A stretch of 64,000 bases of DNA from UBA10646 sp046296295. Lineage in GTDB: Bacteria; Bacteroidota; Bacteroidia; Chitinophagales; Chitinophagaceae. Positions 44,247-53,373 of the stretch are shown here, one piece after another. The position numbers and the translations under genes were made by a program. The stretch covers positions 1-64,000 of the forward strand of contig JBKBLG010000001.1 in assembly GCA_046296295.1 (NCBI GenBank), given 5' to 3'. The notes under the pieces are model-generated. The model had not been told where the DNA came from and ran no database searches. It saw only the letters and a list, made by a program, of their open reading frames with translations. Positions within the stretch are counted from its first letter, which is position 1. Each line of letters opens with the position of its first letter.

Positions 44247-44305
44247 ATTTACCGTAAGGTTACCTACAGCAGCTATTCAAATATAATTATACCCTTGCGG
44301 TAAAT
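44247..44305. repeat. Inverted pair of dispersed repeats upstream of phoH
   Basis: An exact forward copy (44247-44259) faces a variant reverse copy (44293-44305) across 33 bases. The arms can pair with a single G-T wobble. The 202-bp region between phoH and the dehydrogenase gene holds nothing else clear. Confidence 0.85.
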
Positions 44306-44426
44306 GCAATTCAAAATTTGCACAACTTGGGGATAATAAATAAGGCTTACAGCGGCACTTACGTAAATGATTAACGATGCGTTCACATAAAAGTTGTAAT
44401 GCAACCTTAGGAATATGAAATGCAGT

Positions 44427-45368
44427 TTATTGTAAGTTTTGCAGCATATCGGCAGTCATGGCATCGAGGTCAAACTCGTGTTTCCAGCCCCAGTTGCTAC
44501 GAGCAACACTATCGTCAATGCTAGCAGGCCAACTATCGGCAATAGCTTGTCTAAAATCAGGATTGTAAGTGATGCTGAATTCGGGAATATGTTTTTGAAT
44601 GCTGGCAGCAATTTCTTTGGGAGAAAAACTAATACCTGCAAGGTTATACGAAGTTCGCACTTTGATGTTCGCAGCGGGTGCTTCCATTAATTCAATGGTA
44701 GCTCTAATAGCATCGGGCATGTACATCATGGGCAGGTAGGTATCTTCTTTTAAAAAGCATTTGTAGTGCTTGTTTTGTAATGCCTCATGATAAATTTCAA
44801 CCGCATAATCGGTAGTACCTCCGCCTGGGGCACTCTTATAGCTGATCAAACCCGGATAACGCAGGCTACGCACATCTACACCATAGCGTTGATGATAATA
44901 GTTGCACCAGAACTCACCAGCATACTTGCTAATGCCATATACTGTAGTAGGTTCTATGACTGTTTGTTGTGGGCACATTACCTTCGGACTTGTTGGTCCG
45001 AATACTGCAATGCTGCTGGGCCAATATACTTTGTGCAGTTTTTCTTCGCGAGCAATATCAAGTACATTCAGCAAGCCATGCATATTGAGGTTCCAAGCAA
45101 GGTTCGGATTTTTTTCGCCCGTTGCGCTCAAAATTGCTGCCAGTAAATATATCTGCGTAATATTTTGGCGAATTACTTGCACGTGCAGCATTTCTTTATT
45201 CATTACATCGAGGCTTACATACGGACCAGTACCTTCTAATAAAGGGTTTTGCTCACGCAAATCGCTGGCTATAACATTGCTATTACCATAAATTTTCCGC
45301 AAAGCCATCGTGAGTTCAACACCAATTTGCCCGCTGGCTCCAATCACTAAAATCTTTTCTTTTGCCAT
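44427..45368 (-). CDS. L-threonine 3-dehydrogenase, SDR type
   Basis: This 313-aa NAD-dependent protein of the extended SDR family has G-A-S-G-Q-I-G at 10-16, Tyr144 and Lys148 in Y-G-I-S-K, and Y-P-G-L-I-S-Y-K-S-A-P-G-G-G-T-T-D-Y. The last segment is characteristic of the epimerase-like threonine dehydrogenases found in Flavobacterium and relatives. It would oxidise threonine to 2-amino-3-ketobutyrate. It is a single gene with an exact repeat (45401-45413) upstream. Confidence 0.87.
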   Translation of the reverse strand: MAKEKILVIGASGQIGVELTMALRKIYGNSNVIASDLREQNPLLEGTGPYVSLDVMNKEMLHVQVIRQNITQIYLLAAILSATGEKNPNLAWNLNMHGLLNVLDIAREEKLHKVYWPSSIAVFGPTSPKVMCPQQTVIEPTTVYGISKYAGEFWCNYYHQRYGVDVRSLRYPGLISYKSAPGGGTTDYAVEIYHEALQNKHYKCFLKEDTYLPMMYMPDAIRATIELMEAPAANIKVRTSYNLAGISFSPKEIAASIQKHIPEFSITYNPDFRQAIADSWPASIDDSVARSNWGWKHEFDLDAMTADMLQNLQ

Positions 45369-45498
45369 GATGTAAGCGTTTTTATTAACAAACGTTAGTT
45401 ATTTACCGTAAGGTGCAAAGAAACAATGAAATAACTTACCACCAATAGGGGTGCAAAGAAACAAAGTTGGCTGTACATTCGTAGCCAAATTATAGTAC

Positions 45499-46323
45499 AT
45501 GATTCCAGCGTATTTGCAACAATTATTTAAGCACCAACAGTATAACCCAGATAATTTTTTTTTGATTGCAGGCCCTTGTGTTGTTGAAAGTGAAAGTTTG
45601 GTATTTGAAGTAGCCGAACGTGTAAAAGCAATTTGTGAACGGTTGGCAATTCCGTACGTTTTTAAAGCAAGTTACCGCAAAGCCAATAGAACAAGTGCTA
45701 GTAGCTTTACGGGGCTTGGCGATAATGTTGGCTTAGATTTAATTCGTAAAGTAGGGCAGTATTTTCAACTACCTACTACTAGTGATATTCATGCACACGA
45801 TGAAGCGTCTGAAGCTGCCAAGTACCTTGATATTTTACAAATTCCGGCATTTTTATGCAGACAAACCGATTTATTACAGGCGGCTGCGGCAACTGGCAAA
45901 GTGGTGAACGTTAAAAAAGGACAATTTTTAAGCGGCCCTTCTATGAAATTTGCAGTTGATAAAATTCAAAGAGCCGGCAACCAACAAATTATGCTTACAG
46001 AGCGTGGCACAACGTTTGGCTACCAAGATTTGGTGGTAGATTATAGAAATATACCTTGGATGCAGGCACATGGTACACCTGTAATTATGGACTGCACCCA
46101 TAGTTTGCAACAGCCCAACCAAACAAGTGGTGTAACAGGCGGTAACCCTCAATTAATTGGCACCATAGCCAAAGCGGCTATTGCCAGTGGTGCCGATGGT
46201 TTATTTATTGAGACGCACCCGAACCCAAGCGTTGCCAAAAGCGATGGTGCTAATATGTTACAATTAGATTTGTTAGAGCCATTGTTAGAACAATTGGTTC
46301 GCTTACGTAAAGCGGTTATTTAA
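45499..46323 (+). CDS. kdsA: 3-deoxy-8-phosphooctulonate synthase
   Basis: This 274-aa enzyme condenses arabinose-5-phosphate with phosphoenolpyruvate to make KDO-8-phosphate for lipopolysaccharide. It has I-A-G-P-C-V-V-E-S-E near the start, F-K-A-S-Y-R-K-A-N-R-T-S, T-D-I-H-A and D-C-T-H-S-L-Q. It supports an LPS-bearing Gram-negative. Its last 4 bases overlap the stop of the convergent AraC gene. Confidence 0.94.
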   Translation: MIPAYLQQLFKHQQYNPDNFFLIAGPCVVESESLVFEVAERVKAICERLAIPYVFKASYRKANRTSASSFTGLGDNVGLDLIRKVGQYFQLPTTSDIHAHDEASEAAKYLDILQIPAFLCRQTDLLQAAAATGKVVNVKKGQFLSGPSMKFAVDKIQRAGNQQIMLTERGTTFGYQDLVVDYRNIPWMQAHGTPVIMDCTHSLQQPNQTSGVTGGNPQLIGTIAKAAIASGADGLFIETHPNPSVAKSDGANMLQLDLLEPLLEQLVRLRKAVI

Positions 46324-47336
46324 GCAACAATAGCTCCGATGGCTTGGCCTTCATCTCGGTGACTTACTTCGCTAGGGAGGAGGCCAAATTCTTTCTTGAA
46401 AGCCGCAGCAAAATGCCCAAGGTTACTATAACCAACCATCATACCTACTTCTTTAATACTTAAATCTTTTTGTAAAAGCAGTGTACGTGCGTAATGCATG
46501 CGATTATGCTGGAAATACTCAAACACAGGCCATCCATAGAGTATTTTAAAATCTTTCTTCAATTTGGTAGGGCTCACCGCTGCTACTTTCGAGAGTTCTT
46601 CGATCGTAGGAGGTTGCTTACTAAAATCTTTCACTAATAGTGCTTCTACTTTTATGAGTCGCGTTATTTCATCGGCATATAAGCCAATACCAACATCATT
46701 ACCACGTTCACAACATTTGGCTAAAAACTGCTCCATTAAACCACTTACACGGTGCTCAATAAATCTGTGTTTGAGTGGGGAATCAAGTGCTTCATCAGTT
46801 AATCGGTGCAATAACAAACGCATACTGGCATGCAAAGGCTCGATAATTTTATATTTAACTAGCCTAGTAAAATAAGCCGATAAAATATCGTTGATAACAT
46901 CTTGTTCAAAGAAATCGAGTAGATGCTTTCTTTCAAATATGATGCGAACACTTTTAATAGCAACGCCAGCGGGAAAAATTAAAACATTTTGAACATTCGT
47001 ATTAGTGAGTAACGCCAAGTTATCTTGTAAAGTGTAAGCGTAAGGATACTTTTTAAGTAAGTGATTGTGCGGCCGAGCTTCACCCAAACATTCGTTGTAC
47101 AGTAGCTGAAAGTGTTCAGCTCTTAGAGGCTCTTGGTACAAAACAAGTGGTTCTTCCAGTGTAATATTGGCCACTAGTAGCGAAATCCCATTACTTAAAT
47201 TGGCAGCCCAAATAGTACCCATGCCTTCATCGGCAGGAATATCAAGCCTGTTATTTACAACAGGAGTTCTAAAGTGCCTTGCGAGCAAATGAAGCAACTC
47301 GGTATAATTAGCATTATTGTATTGTACTTCTTTCAT
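46320..47336 (-). CDS. AraC-family transcriptional regulator
   Basis: This 338-aa protein has an N-terminal domain of about 220 residues without a recognised ligand motif, and a C-terminal AraC DNA-binding domain (about 225-325) with two helix-turn-helix units. The second reads S-I-K-E-V-G-M-M-V-G-Y-S-N-L-G-H-F-A-A-A-F-style and ends with F-G-L-L-P-S. It begins 1 bp after the paralogous araC-like gene upstream, so the two are co-transcribed and probably arose by duplication. Confidence 0.88.
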   Translation of the reverse strand: MKEVQYNNANYTELLHLLARHFRTPVVNNRLDIPADEGMGTIWAANLSNGISLLVANITLEEPLVLYQEPLRAEHFQLLYNECLGEARPHNHLLKKYPYAYTLQDNLALLTNTNVQNVLIFPAGVAIKSVRIIFERKHLLDFFEQDVINDILSAYFTRLVKYKIIEPLHASMRLLLHRLTDEALDSPLKHRFIEHRVSGLMEQFLAKCCERGNDVGIGLYADEITRLIKVEALLVKDFSKQPPTIEELSKVAAVSPTKLKKDFKILYGWPVFEYFQHNRMHYARTLLLQKDLSIKEVGMMVGYSNLGHFAAAFKKEFGLLPSEVSHRDEGQAIGAIVA

Positions 47337-47337
47337 A

Positions 47338-48306
47338 CTATGCCTCGCCGTTTATACTTGCAGGATTTTGATCGAAAGCTTTCTGGAATGCTTTTACAAA
47401 GTTGGCAAGTTGTTCATAGCCCAACTCACGGCTTACTTCACGTACAGTGTACTTTTTAGAAATAAGCATGGCCTTAGCCTTATTCATACGATGCTTTTGA
47501 AAGTATTGATAAATAGGTAGCCCAAAAGCTTCTTTAAATGCATTTTTCAGTTTGCTGGGGCTCATAGCAGCTGTTCTTGAAAGCTGTGCAATACTAGGCG
47601 GAGGCACACTGAAATCTTTCATTAAAATAGCCTCAACCTCTCTTAAACGAGCCATATCGTAGCTGCTAATTTTACTATCGAAGTGAATGCTATCAATCCG
47701 CATCAATAAGCGATTAAAAAAACGCTCTAAAATCAGCATGATTCTATTATGAATATACATCGGCTTTAGGCGGTCGTCGCATTTCGGTGCTTGTATTTCT
47801 TCAAACCAAACTTTGTATTCATTATCCATTGGGTCTAAGCTCATTGCTTGAGCCGTATTAGATAAGTATTGCAAAATTTTTTCGGCCTCAGCTTCAATAC
47901 CAAGCCAAGTTGCCAACCAAGTATCACTAAAAACAATGCTTATGGTTCTAACGCGGGTATGCTTAGGTGCATAATAAATCCAATCATAAGTAGTATTCGT
48001 GAGGCTTACACCTCTTTTGGGCTCGGCCTGTTCAGATTGAAGCGGGTCGTTATGCAGCACCTCATCTAAGCGAAGTATAAAATGGTAATCTTCCATTTTC
48101 TTCCGCTTCATCATAATATCTTTGGCAGTAGTGTAATCGTTCACCATACAGTGTAAGCTATTCGGCAGCTCGTACATCTGCATGAAACCGTTACCATTTT
48201 TCTCAGGGAATTCAAGTCTGTTGTTATGAACCGGCGAATCAAGTACGGCAGAAAATTCTTCTAGTAACTTGTAGTAGTTAGTATGATTAAATTCAAATTT
48301 TAACAC
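47338..48306 (-). CDS. AraC-family transcriptional regulator (paralogue)
   Basis: This 322-aa protein has the same layout as its downstream neighbour. Both start with a K/E-F-x-H-T/A-N-Y-x-x-L-L pattern, keep an N-N-R-L motif near residue 30-40, and share P-S-x-A-Q-L-S-R-T-A-A-M-S-P-S-K-L-K in the first helix-turn-helix. The DNA-binding domain lies at about 215-315. It follows the PspC gene by 6 bp. Confidence 0.88.
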   Translation of the reverse strand: MLKFEFNHTNYYKLLEEFSAVLDSPVHNNRLEFPEKNGNGFMQMYELPNSLHCMVNDYTTAKDIMMKRKKMEDYHFILRLDEVLHNDPLQSEQAEPKRGVSLTNTTYDWIYYAPKHTRVRTISIVFSDTWLATWLGIEAEAEKILQYLSNTAQAMSLDPMDNEYKVWFEEIQAPKCDDRLKPMYIHNRIMLILERFFNRLLMRIDSIHFDSKISSYDMARLREVEAILMKDFSVPPPSIAQLSRTAAMSPSKLKNAFKEAFGLPIYQYFQKHRMNKAKAMLISKKYTVREVSRELGYEQLANFVKAFQKAFDQNPASINGEA

Positions 48307-48312
48307 GGGTAC

Positions 48313-48540
48313 TTAAGAGTATTTCAGTGGATTACGTCGAGCCCACAAGATATACTTTTTCATGTTAAGCCAAAAGGCCAAAATCATATACACCACCACC
48401 GGCGACCCAATTGTTAAGAAACTGATGTAGATAAACCACATTCTAATACGGCTTGTAGCAACGCCAAGTTTAGTACCAATAGCAGTACAAACCCCAAAAG
48501 CTTGCCACTCGATATAGTTTTTTAATGCTTTCACCGACAT
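48313..48540 (-). CDS. Small PspC-domain membrane protein
   Basis: This 75-aa protein has the PspC core: F-G-V-C-T-A-I-G-T-K-L-G-V followed by R-I-R-M-W-F-I-Y and a hydrophobic helix at about 38-58. PspC proteins respond to membrane stress. It is the first gene of a three-gene unit with the two AraC regulators. Confidence 0.82.
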   Translation of the reverse strand: MSVKALKNYIEWQAFGVCTAIGTKLGVATSRIRMWFIYISFLTIGSPVVVYMILAFWLNMKKYILWARRNPLKYS

Positions 48541-48776
48541 AGCTGCAAATTAAGTGTTTGAAACAGTGCTAAAAAATTCAAAACAGTTTTTTCTTCTTTT
48601 TGTTTTGATGTACTTTCGCGACAGTCAAAAAAAGGGTAGGCTGGCACAAATAAGCCACTTTTGTGATATCAAATGTACTACACATACGTTGCTTGTTTGC
48701 TCCTCTCCTTCAAATATCCAACTTTTTTGATCAAAGGCTCTATTACAACCACCTTTAACCACATAAATTAGAGATT

Positions 48777-51047
48777 ATGGCTTTTGACTTAGACATGATT
48801 AAGAAGGTGTACGCCGAAATGCCTGCTAAAGTTGAAGCAGCAAAAAAAGTTTTAGGTCGTCCACTTACGCTTGCAGAGAAAATTTTGTTCGCACACTTAC
48901 ATCCCGATCAAAAAATTGAAAACTTTGAAAGAGGTAAGAGCTATGTAGATTTTGCACCAGACCGAGTTGCCATGCAAGATGCAACAGCTCAAATGGCGCT
49001 ATTACAATTCATGCAAGCAGGTCGTCCTAAAGTAGCGGTGCCTTCAACAGTGCATTGCGATCACCTTATCACTGCTAAAGTTGAAGCTAAACAAGACTTA
49101 CAAGTTGCCACTACAGAAAGTAAAGAGGTGTACGATTTCTTAGCTTCTGTATCAAATAAGTACGGTATCGGTTTTTGGAAGCCAGGTGCTGGTATCATAC
49201 ACCAAGTAGTACTCGAAAATTACGCATTCCCCGGCGGCATGATGATTGGTACCGATAGCCACACTGTTAATGCAGGAGGTTTAGGTATGGTTGCTATTGG
49301 TGTTGGTGGTGCCGATGCTTGCGATGTAATGGCAGGCCTTCCGTGGGAACTAAAATGGCCTAAGCTTATTGGTGTTAAATTAACTGGTAAGTTGAACGGT
49401 TGGACTGCTCCAAAAGATGTTATTTTGAAAGTAGCAGGTATCCTTACGGTAAAAGGTGGTACAGGTGCTATCGTTGAATATTTTGGCGAAGGTGCCGAAG
49501 CTTTGAGTTGTACTGGTAAAGGTACCATTTGTAACATGGGTGCCGAAATTGGTGCTACAACATCAACCTTTGGATATGATGACAGCATGAGCCGCTACCT
49601 AAAAGCCACCGGCCGAGAAGAGGTTGCCCAAATTGCCGATGGCATTAAAACTTACCTCAATGCCGACCCAGAAGTGTATGAAACTCCTGAAAAATATTTC
49701 GATCAAATCATTGAAATTAATCTCAACGAGTTAGAACCACACTTAAACGGTCCTTTCACTCCAGATTTGGCAACACCAATTTCTAAAATGAAAGAAGTAG
49801 CAGCCGCTAATGGCTGGCCTACTAAAGTAGAAGTTGGTTTAATTGGTAGCTGTACCAACAGCTCTTATGAAGATATCAGCCGTGCCGTAAGCCTTGCCAA
49901 GCAAGTTGCAGCCAAAGGCTTAAAAACAAAAGCAGAATATACCATTACACCCGGTAGCGAGCAAGTTCGCTATACCATTGAGCGTGATGGCTTCTTAGAT
50001 ACCTTCGCACAAATTGGTGCTACTGTATTTGCCAATGCTTGCGGACCTTGTATTGGTATGTGGGATCGTATGGGTGCTGAAAAACAAGAAAAAAACACCA
50101 TCGTTCATAGCTTTAACCGCAACTTTGCTAAGCGTGCTGATGGTAACCCAAATACCTATGCTTTCGTTGCTTCTCCTGAATTAGTTACTGCACTTGCTAT
50201 TGCCGGCGACTTAACTTTTAACCCCATTACAGACACACTTACCAACGAAAAAGGTGAGCAAGTTAAATTAGACCCGCCAACGGGCGATGAGCTACCAAAA
50301 CGGGGCTTTGCCGTAGAAGATGCCGGCTACCAAGCACCTGCCGAAGATGGAAGCAGCGTTCAAGTAGTGGTTGACCCTAACAGTAAGCGTTTGCAATTAC
50401 TCGATCCATTTCCAGCATGGGAAGGCACCGACTTAAAGGGCTTGAAATTGCTCATTAAGGCGAAAGGCAAGTGTACTACCGACCATATTTCTATGGCTGG
50501 CCCATGGTTAAAATATCGCGGTCACTTAGACAATATTTCTAACAACCTTTTGATTGGTGCGGTTAACTTCTTCAATGAAAAAACCGATAATGTTAAGAAC
50601 CAATTAACAGGCGAATACGGTCCTGTACCTGCTACACAACGTGCTTACAAAGCTGCTGGTATCGGTAGCATTGTAGTAGGCGATGAAAACTATGGTGAAG
50701 GTAGCAGCCGCGAGCATGCCGCTATGGAACCTCGTCACTTAGGTGTTCGTGTAGTATTAACCAAATCATTTGCCCGTATTCACGAAACCAACTTGAAAAA
50801 GCAAGGTATGTTGGCATTAACTTTTGCCGATAAAGCCGATTACGATAAAATACAAGAAGATGATACTATCGATGTTATTGGTTTAACTGCGTTTGCACCT
50901 GGCAAGCCTTTAACTATAGTATTACATCATGCCGATGGTAGTAAAGATGAAATTGTAGCTAACCATACTTACAACCAACAACAAATTGAATGGTTTAAGG
51001 CTGGTGCTGCATTAAACATCATTCGTAAGCAAGTAGCCAATAACTAA
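48777..51047 (+). CDS. Aconitate hydratase
   Basis: This 756-aa aconitase converts citrate to isocitrate in the TCA cycle. The three cysteine ligands of the 4Fe-4S cluster are visible: Cys359 in G-S-C-T-N-S, and Cys422 and Cys425 in N-A-C-G-P-C-I-G. The C-terminal swivel domain contains Y-G-E-G-S-S-R-E-H-A. The size and domain order resemble the mitochondrial-type enzyme. It has a 236-bp upstream region and a strong terminator, so it is a single unit. A near-exact repeat at 49442 encodes L-T-V-K. Confidence 0.95.
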   Translation: MAFDLDMIKKVYAEMPAKVEAAKKVLGRPLTLAEKILFAHLHPDQKIENFERGKSYVDFAPDRVAMQDATAQMALLQFMQAGRPKVAVPSTVHCDHLITAKVEAKQDLQVATTESKEVYDFLASVSNKYGIGFWKPGAGIIHQVVLENYAFPGGMMIGTDSHTVNAGGLGMVAIGVGGADACDVMAGLPWELKWPKLIGVKLTGKLNGWTAPKDVILKVAGILTVKGGTGAIVEYFGEGAEALSCTGKGTICNMGAEIGATTSTFGYDDSMSRYLKATGREEVAQIADGIKTYLNADPEVYETPEKYFDQIIEINLNELEPHLNGPFTPDLATPISKMKEVAAANGWPTKVEVGLIGSCTNSSYEDISRAVSLAKQVAAKGLKTKAEYTITPGSEQVRYTIERDGFLDTFAQIGATVFANACGPCIGMWDRMGAEKQEKNTIVHSFNRNFAKRADGNPNTYAFVASPELVTALAIAGDLTFNPITDTLTNEKGEQVKLDPPTGDELPKRGFAVEDAGYQAPAEDGSSVQVVVDPNSKRLQLLDPFPAWEGTDLKGLKLLIKAKGKCTTDHISMAGPWLKYRGHLDNISNNLLIGAVNFFNEKTDNVKNQLTGEYGPVPATQRAYKAAGIGSIVVGDENYGEGSSREHAAMEPRHLGVRVVLTKSFARIHETNLKKQGMLALTFADKADYDKIQEDDTIDVIGLTAFAPGKPLTIVLHHADGSKDEIVANHTYNQQQIEWFKAGAALNIIRKQVANN

Positions 51048-51066
51048 TATGAGCTACTGACTATAT

Positions 51067-51096
51067 AAAAAACCTCACCATAAGGTGAGGTTTTTT
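51067..51096 (+). terminator. Terminator after aconitase
   Basis: Perfect 13-bp arms (51067-51079 and 51084-51096, core CCTCACC) are followed by a T-run. An exact repeat (51120-51132) lies 24 bp beyond it. Confidence 0.9.
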
Positions 51097-51148
51097 ATTT
51101 GCCTGTAAAGGCGATATTACCTTACGGTAAATGCATACAATAACCCAA

Positions 51149-51778
51149 CTACACAGCATTCATCAATACTCCAATATCATTACTTGTTAATGCTTGTAAG
51201 TTTCGGGTAATTTTAGCTGCATCCCAATACCACCATTGTATTTTAAGCAGTGCAGCAATCGTAGCATCATCAAAACGATATTTAATAATTTGTGCAGGGT
51301 TACCACCAACAACGGCATAAGGTGGTACATCTTTTACCACAGTAGCATTCGCAGCAATAATAGCACCGTCGCCAATAGTTACACCAGCCATAATAGTGGC
51401 ATTATAGCCTATCCATACGTCGTTACCTACTACAATATCGCCTTTATGAGGATAGGTTTTACCCTCCATAGCATATTCCCATCCGTGGCCAAAAATGGCA
51501 AACGGATAAGTAGAAGCAGCCTCAGTTAAATGATTGGCACCATTCATGATAAATGTTACACCAGATGCTATCATGCAGTACTTACCAATCAGAAGTCTAT
51601 CACCTATAAAATCAAAATGGTACTTAACGTTTTTTTCAAAATTGTGTACGTCTTCAAAATCATCATAATAGGTATAATCGCCAACAATAATGTTTGGATT
51701 GGTAATGATGTTTTTCAAAAAACATAATCTTTGATAATGTGCCAGTGGAAATTTTGTTGCAGGATTAGGGCCGTTCAT
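51149..51778 (-). CDS. Vat/CatB-type hexapeptide-repeat acetyltransferase
   Basis: This 209-aa left-handed beta-helix acetyltransferase uses acetyl-CoA. It has I-G-K-Y-C-M-I-A-S-G-V, the long loop with G-A-N-H-L and the catalytic His, F-G-H-G-W-E, then G-N-D-V-W-I-G-Y-N-A-T-I and G-D-G-A-I-I-A-A-N-A-T-V-V-K-D-V, and ends with R-F-D-D-A and W-W-Y-W-D. This matches the xenobiotic acetyltransferases (streptogramin A Vat and CatB chloramphenicol types). Many chromosomal members have no resistance role, so the substrate is open. Confidence 0.85.
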   Translation of the reverse strand: MNGPNPATKFPLAHYQRLCFLKNIITNPNIIVGDYTYYDDFEDVHNFEKNVKYHFDFIGDRLLIGKYCMIASGVTFIMNGANHLTEAASTYPFAIFGHGWEYAMEGKTYPHKGDIVVGNDVWIGYNATIMAGVTIGDGAIIAANATVVKDVPPYAVVGGNPAQIIKYRFDDATIAALLKIQWWYWDAAKITRNLQALTSNDIGVLMNAV

Positions 51779-51812
51779 ATAAGTTAAAGTTAAGTGGTAA
51801 GTGCATGAAAAT

Positions 51813-51825
51813 ATTTACCGCAAGG
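51813..51825 (+). repeat. Variant dispersed repeat upstream of the acetyltransferase
   Basis: ATTTACCGCAAGG, one mismatch, lies 35 bp before the acetyltransferase start codon. Confidence 0.85.
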
Positions 51826-51909
51826 TTATAACAGGTATCAGCAAAAGCAAACCACATCTTTATGTGAAAATGAATATCAAAACGTGAACTTTATAACAAC
51901 TATAAAATC

Positions 51910-52300
51910 ACGAACAAGCATTTTAAAAATCTCATTTAATACGCCACTGCTGCCTCGGGCCATAATATACAACCTTTGAAGTTTGAATTTTTTGAAGAAG
52001 GCATTGTACTCACGCCCGATTGGCAAAGAACCTCACCTATTGCCGCCCCAAATAATCATGTTTTATTTATTAGCTTGGGTTGCACTTTAGAAAACTTAAT
52101 TATTGCAACCAGAAATTTGGGCTATCTGCCCATGTATAAATATGCCCTGCGAAGTATTTTAAGTAAGAGAGAAAATTGCTAATATGTTACAACTTAACAC
52201 CTTAACATATTCTTTTTTGTTGATTCAATTAGGGTATGCCTTTCAAATGCCGCCTGGGTATCGCCGCCCGACTGCAGGGTTATTACTAGTGATTCCGAAG
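51910..52300 (+). pseudogene. Remains of an Acg-like nitroreductase gene
   Basis: From about 51910 the plus strand reads H-F-K-N-L-I, a TAA, then Y-A-T-A-A-S-G-H-N-I-Q-P-L-K-F and onward to L-F-I-S-L-G-C-T-L-E-N-L-I-I-A. This matches the N-terminal half of Acg-type FMN nitroreductases (S-G-H-N-T-Q-P-W, S-L-G-C-A-L-E-N). After the stop at 52182, another frame from 52184 reads F-L-L-I-Q-L-G-Y-A-F-Q-M-P-P-G-Y-R-R-P, the family's C-terminal end. So there is a nonsense codon, a frame change, and an internal loss of roughly half the protein. It abuts the 3' end of the YCF48-like gene. Confidence 0.72.
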
Positions 52301-52311
52301 CTATTGCAACG

Positions 52312-53331
52312 CTATAATTTTAATAATAACTTACCCACTTTACCGCTACCACCAGCCAAGTATATGGTTGCATACTTTTTATTGCTAGTTACTGCCATGG
52401 TATGAAACCCAATAGTACTGATTTGTTCCCAACTTGTACCGCTATTGCCAGAAACAAATACACCATTCAAACCACATACTACTAATGTTTTTTCATTAGC
52501 CCACTGCACACAACTCATATAAGGTAATTCGTTTCCAACCTCCCAACTGCCTGCAATAGTATGGGTACTATCGGTACGCTTAGGTGCTGCGAAATCGCCT
52601 CCTACAATAACCATTTGTTGCTTCAACACTGCTATACTATTGGCACCGGTACTTTCTTTACCTTGTTGCAACGGCAAAGGCTTGGCATAATCGGCACTAG
52701 TAATCAATCGGCTCGAACCACCGCCTGTTACTAGATAAAACCGTTTATCATTCACATACACAATATTGGTACCGCTACTTGCAAAACAAGCCTCGCCGGG
52801 TAATGCTTTTGGCCTGAACAACGTATCTAAAGGCTGCCAACTGGCACCGCCATTGTTGGTAGTTGCCATATAAAACCGATGCTTAATAGGGTCGCCTACT
52901 ACAATACCGTGGCTGCCATTAAAATCCATAGCATCTAAGAACATGCCCTTAGTACTATCTATCAATACCAATTGCCAACTGTTACCCCCATCGGTGGTTC
53001 TTAATATTACAGCAGGTTCGGCCACTGCCATTATAACAGCAGTATTACTATCAAATGCATGAATATCTCTAAAATCGCGTTGTTCGTAGCCCGCTACCTT
53101 CATTTGCCGTAAGGTATTACCCCCATCGGTACTTTTTAAAACGGTGCCCTTGCTGCCACTTACCCAAAATACCTGTTCGTTCACTACGCTTATACCTCTA
53201 TAACTTACCGCTTTGCCACTATCGAGTAATTGAAATTGGAGCACTTGTGCTGGTTTAAATTGTGCATTTACAGATAGGTAGTAACAGCAGCATAAAAAAA
53301 GGAGTAACCTTACGGTAAAAGTTTGACGCAT
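52312..53331 (-). CDS. Secreted YCF48/BNR-like beta-propeller protein
   Basis: This 339-aa protein has a signal peptide (to about S-V-N-A-Q) and then a propeller with repeated D-G-G-N-(T/S) turns (S-T-D-G-G-N-T, T-T-D-G-G-N-S-W, T-N-N-G-G-A-S-W). These are the marks of YCF48/BNR-like or sortilin-like repeats. Function is unknown; Bacteroidota annotations often call such proteins oxidoreductases without evidence. The ATG at 53331 is used because the upstream 12 codons reach the next gene's leader. An almost exact repeat (53308-53319) encodes F-T-V-R in the signal peptide, and a variant lies at 53102. Confidence 0.78.
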   Translation of the reverse strand: MRQTFTVRLLLFLCCCYYLSVNAQFKPAQVLQFQLLDSGKAVSYRGISVVNEQVFWVSGSKGTVLKSTDGGNTLRQMKVAGYEQRDFRDIHAFDSNTAVIMAVAEPAVILRTTDGGNSWQLVLIDSTKGMFLDAMDFNGSHGIVVGDPIKHRFYMATTNNGGASWQPLDTLFRPKALPGEACFASSGTNIVYVNDKRFYLVTGGGSSRLITSADYAKPLPLQQGKESTGANSIAVLKQQMVIVGGDFAAPKRTDSTHTIAGSWEVGNELPYMSCVQWANEKTLVVCGLNGVFVSGNSGTSWEQISTIGFHTMAVTSNKKYATIYLAGGSGKVGKLLLKL

Positions 53332-53373
53332 TTTGTAGCACTTTTGCGCTAATATAGAACCAATCAAACTGAT

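Noticed and set aside
48541..48776. A riboswitch upstream of aconitase
   Set aside because: The 236-bp leader is AT-rich with no conserved aptamer pattern or terminator-like hairpin that I can recognise.
52184..52405. A 73-codon plus-strand gene
   Set aside because: Its first part is the C-terminal end of the nitroreductase pseudogene and its last part is antisense to the YCF48-like gene.
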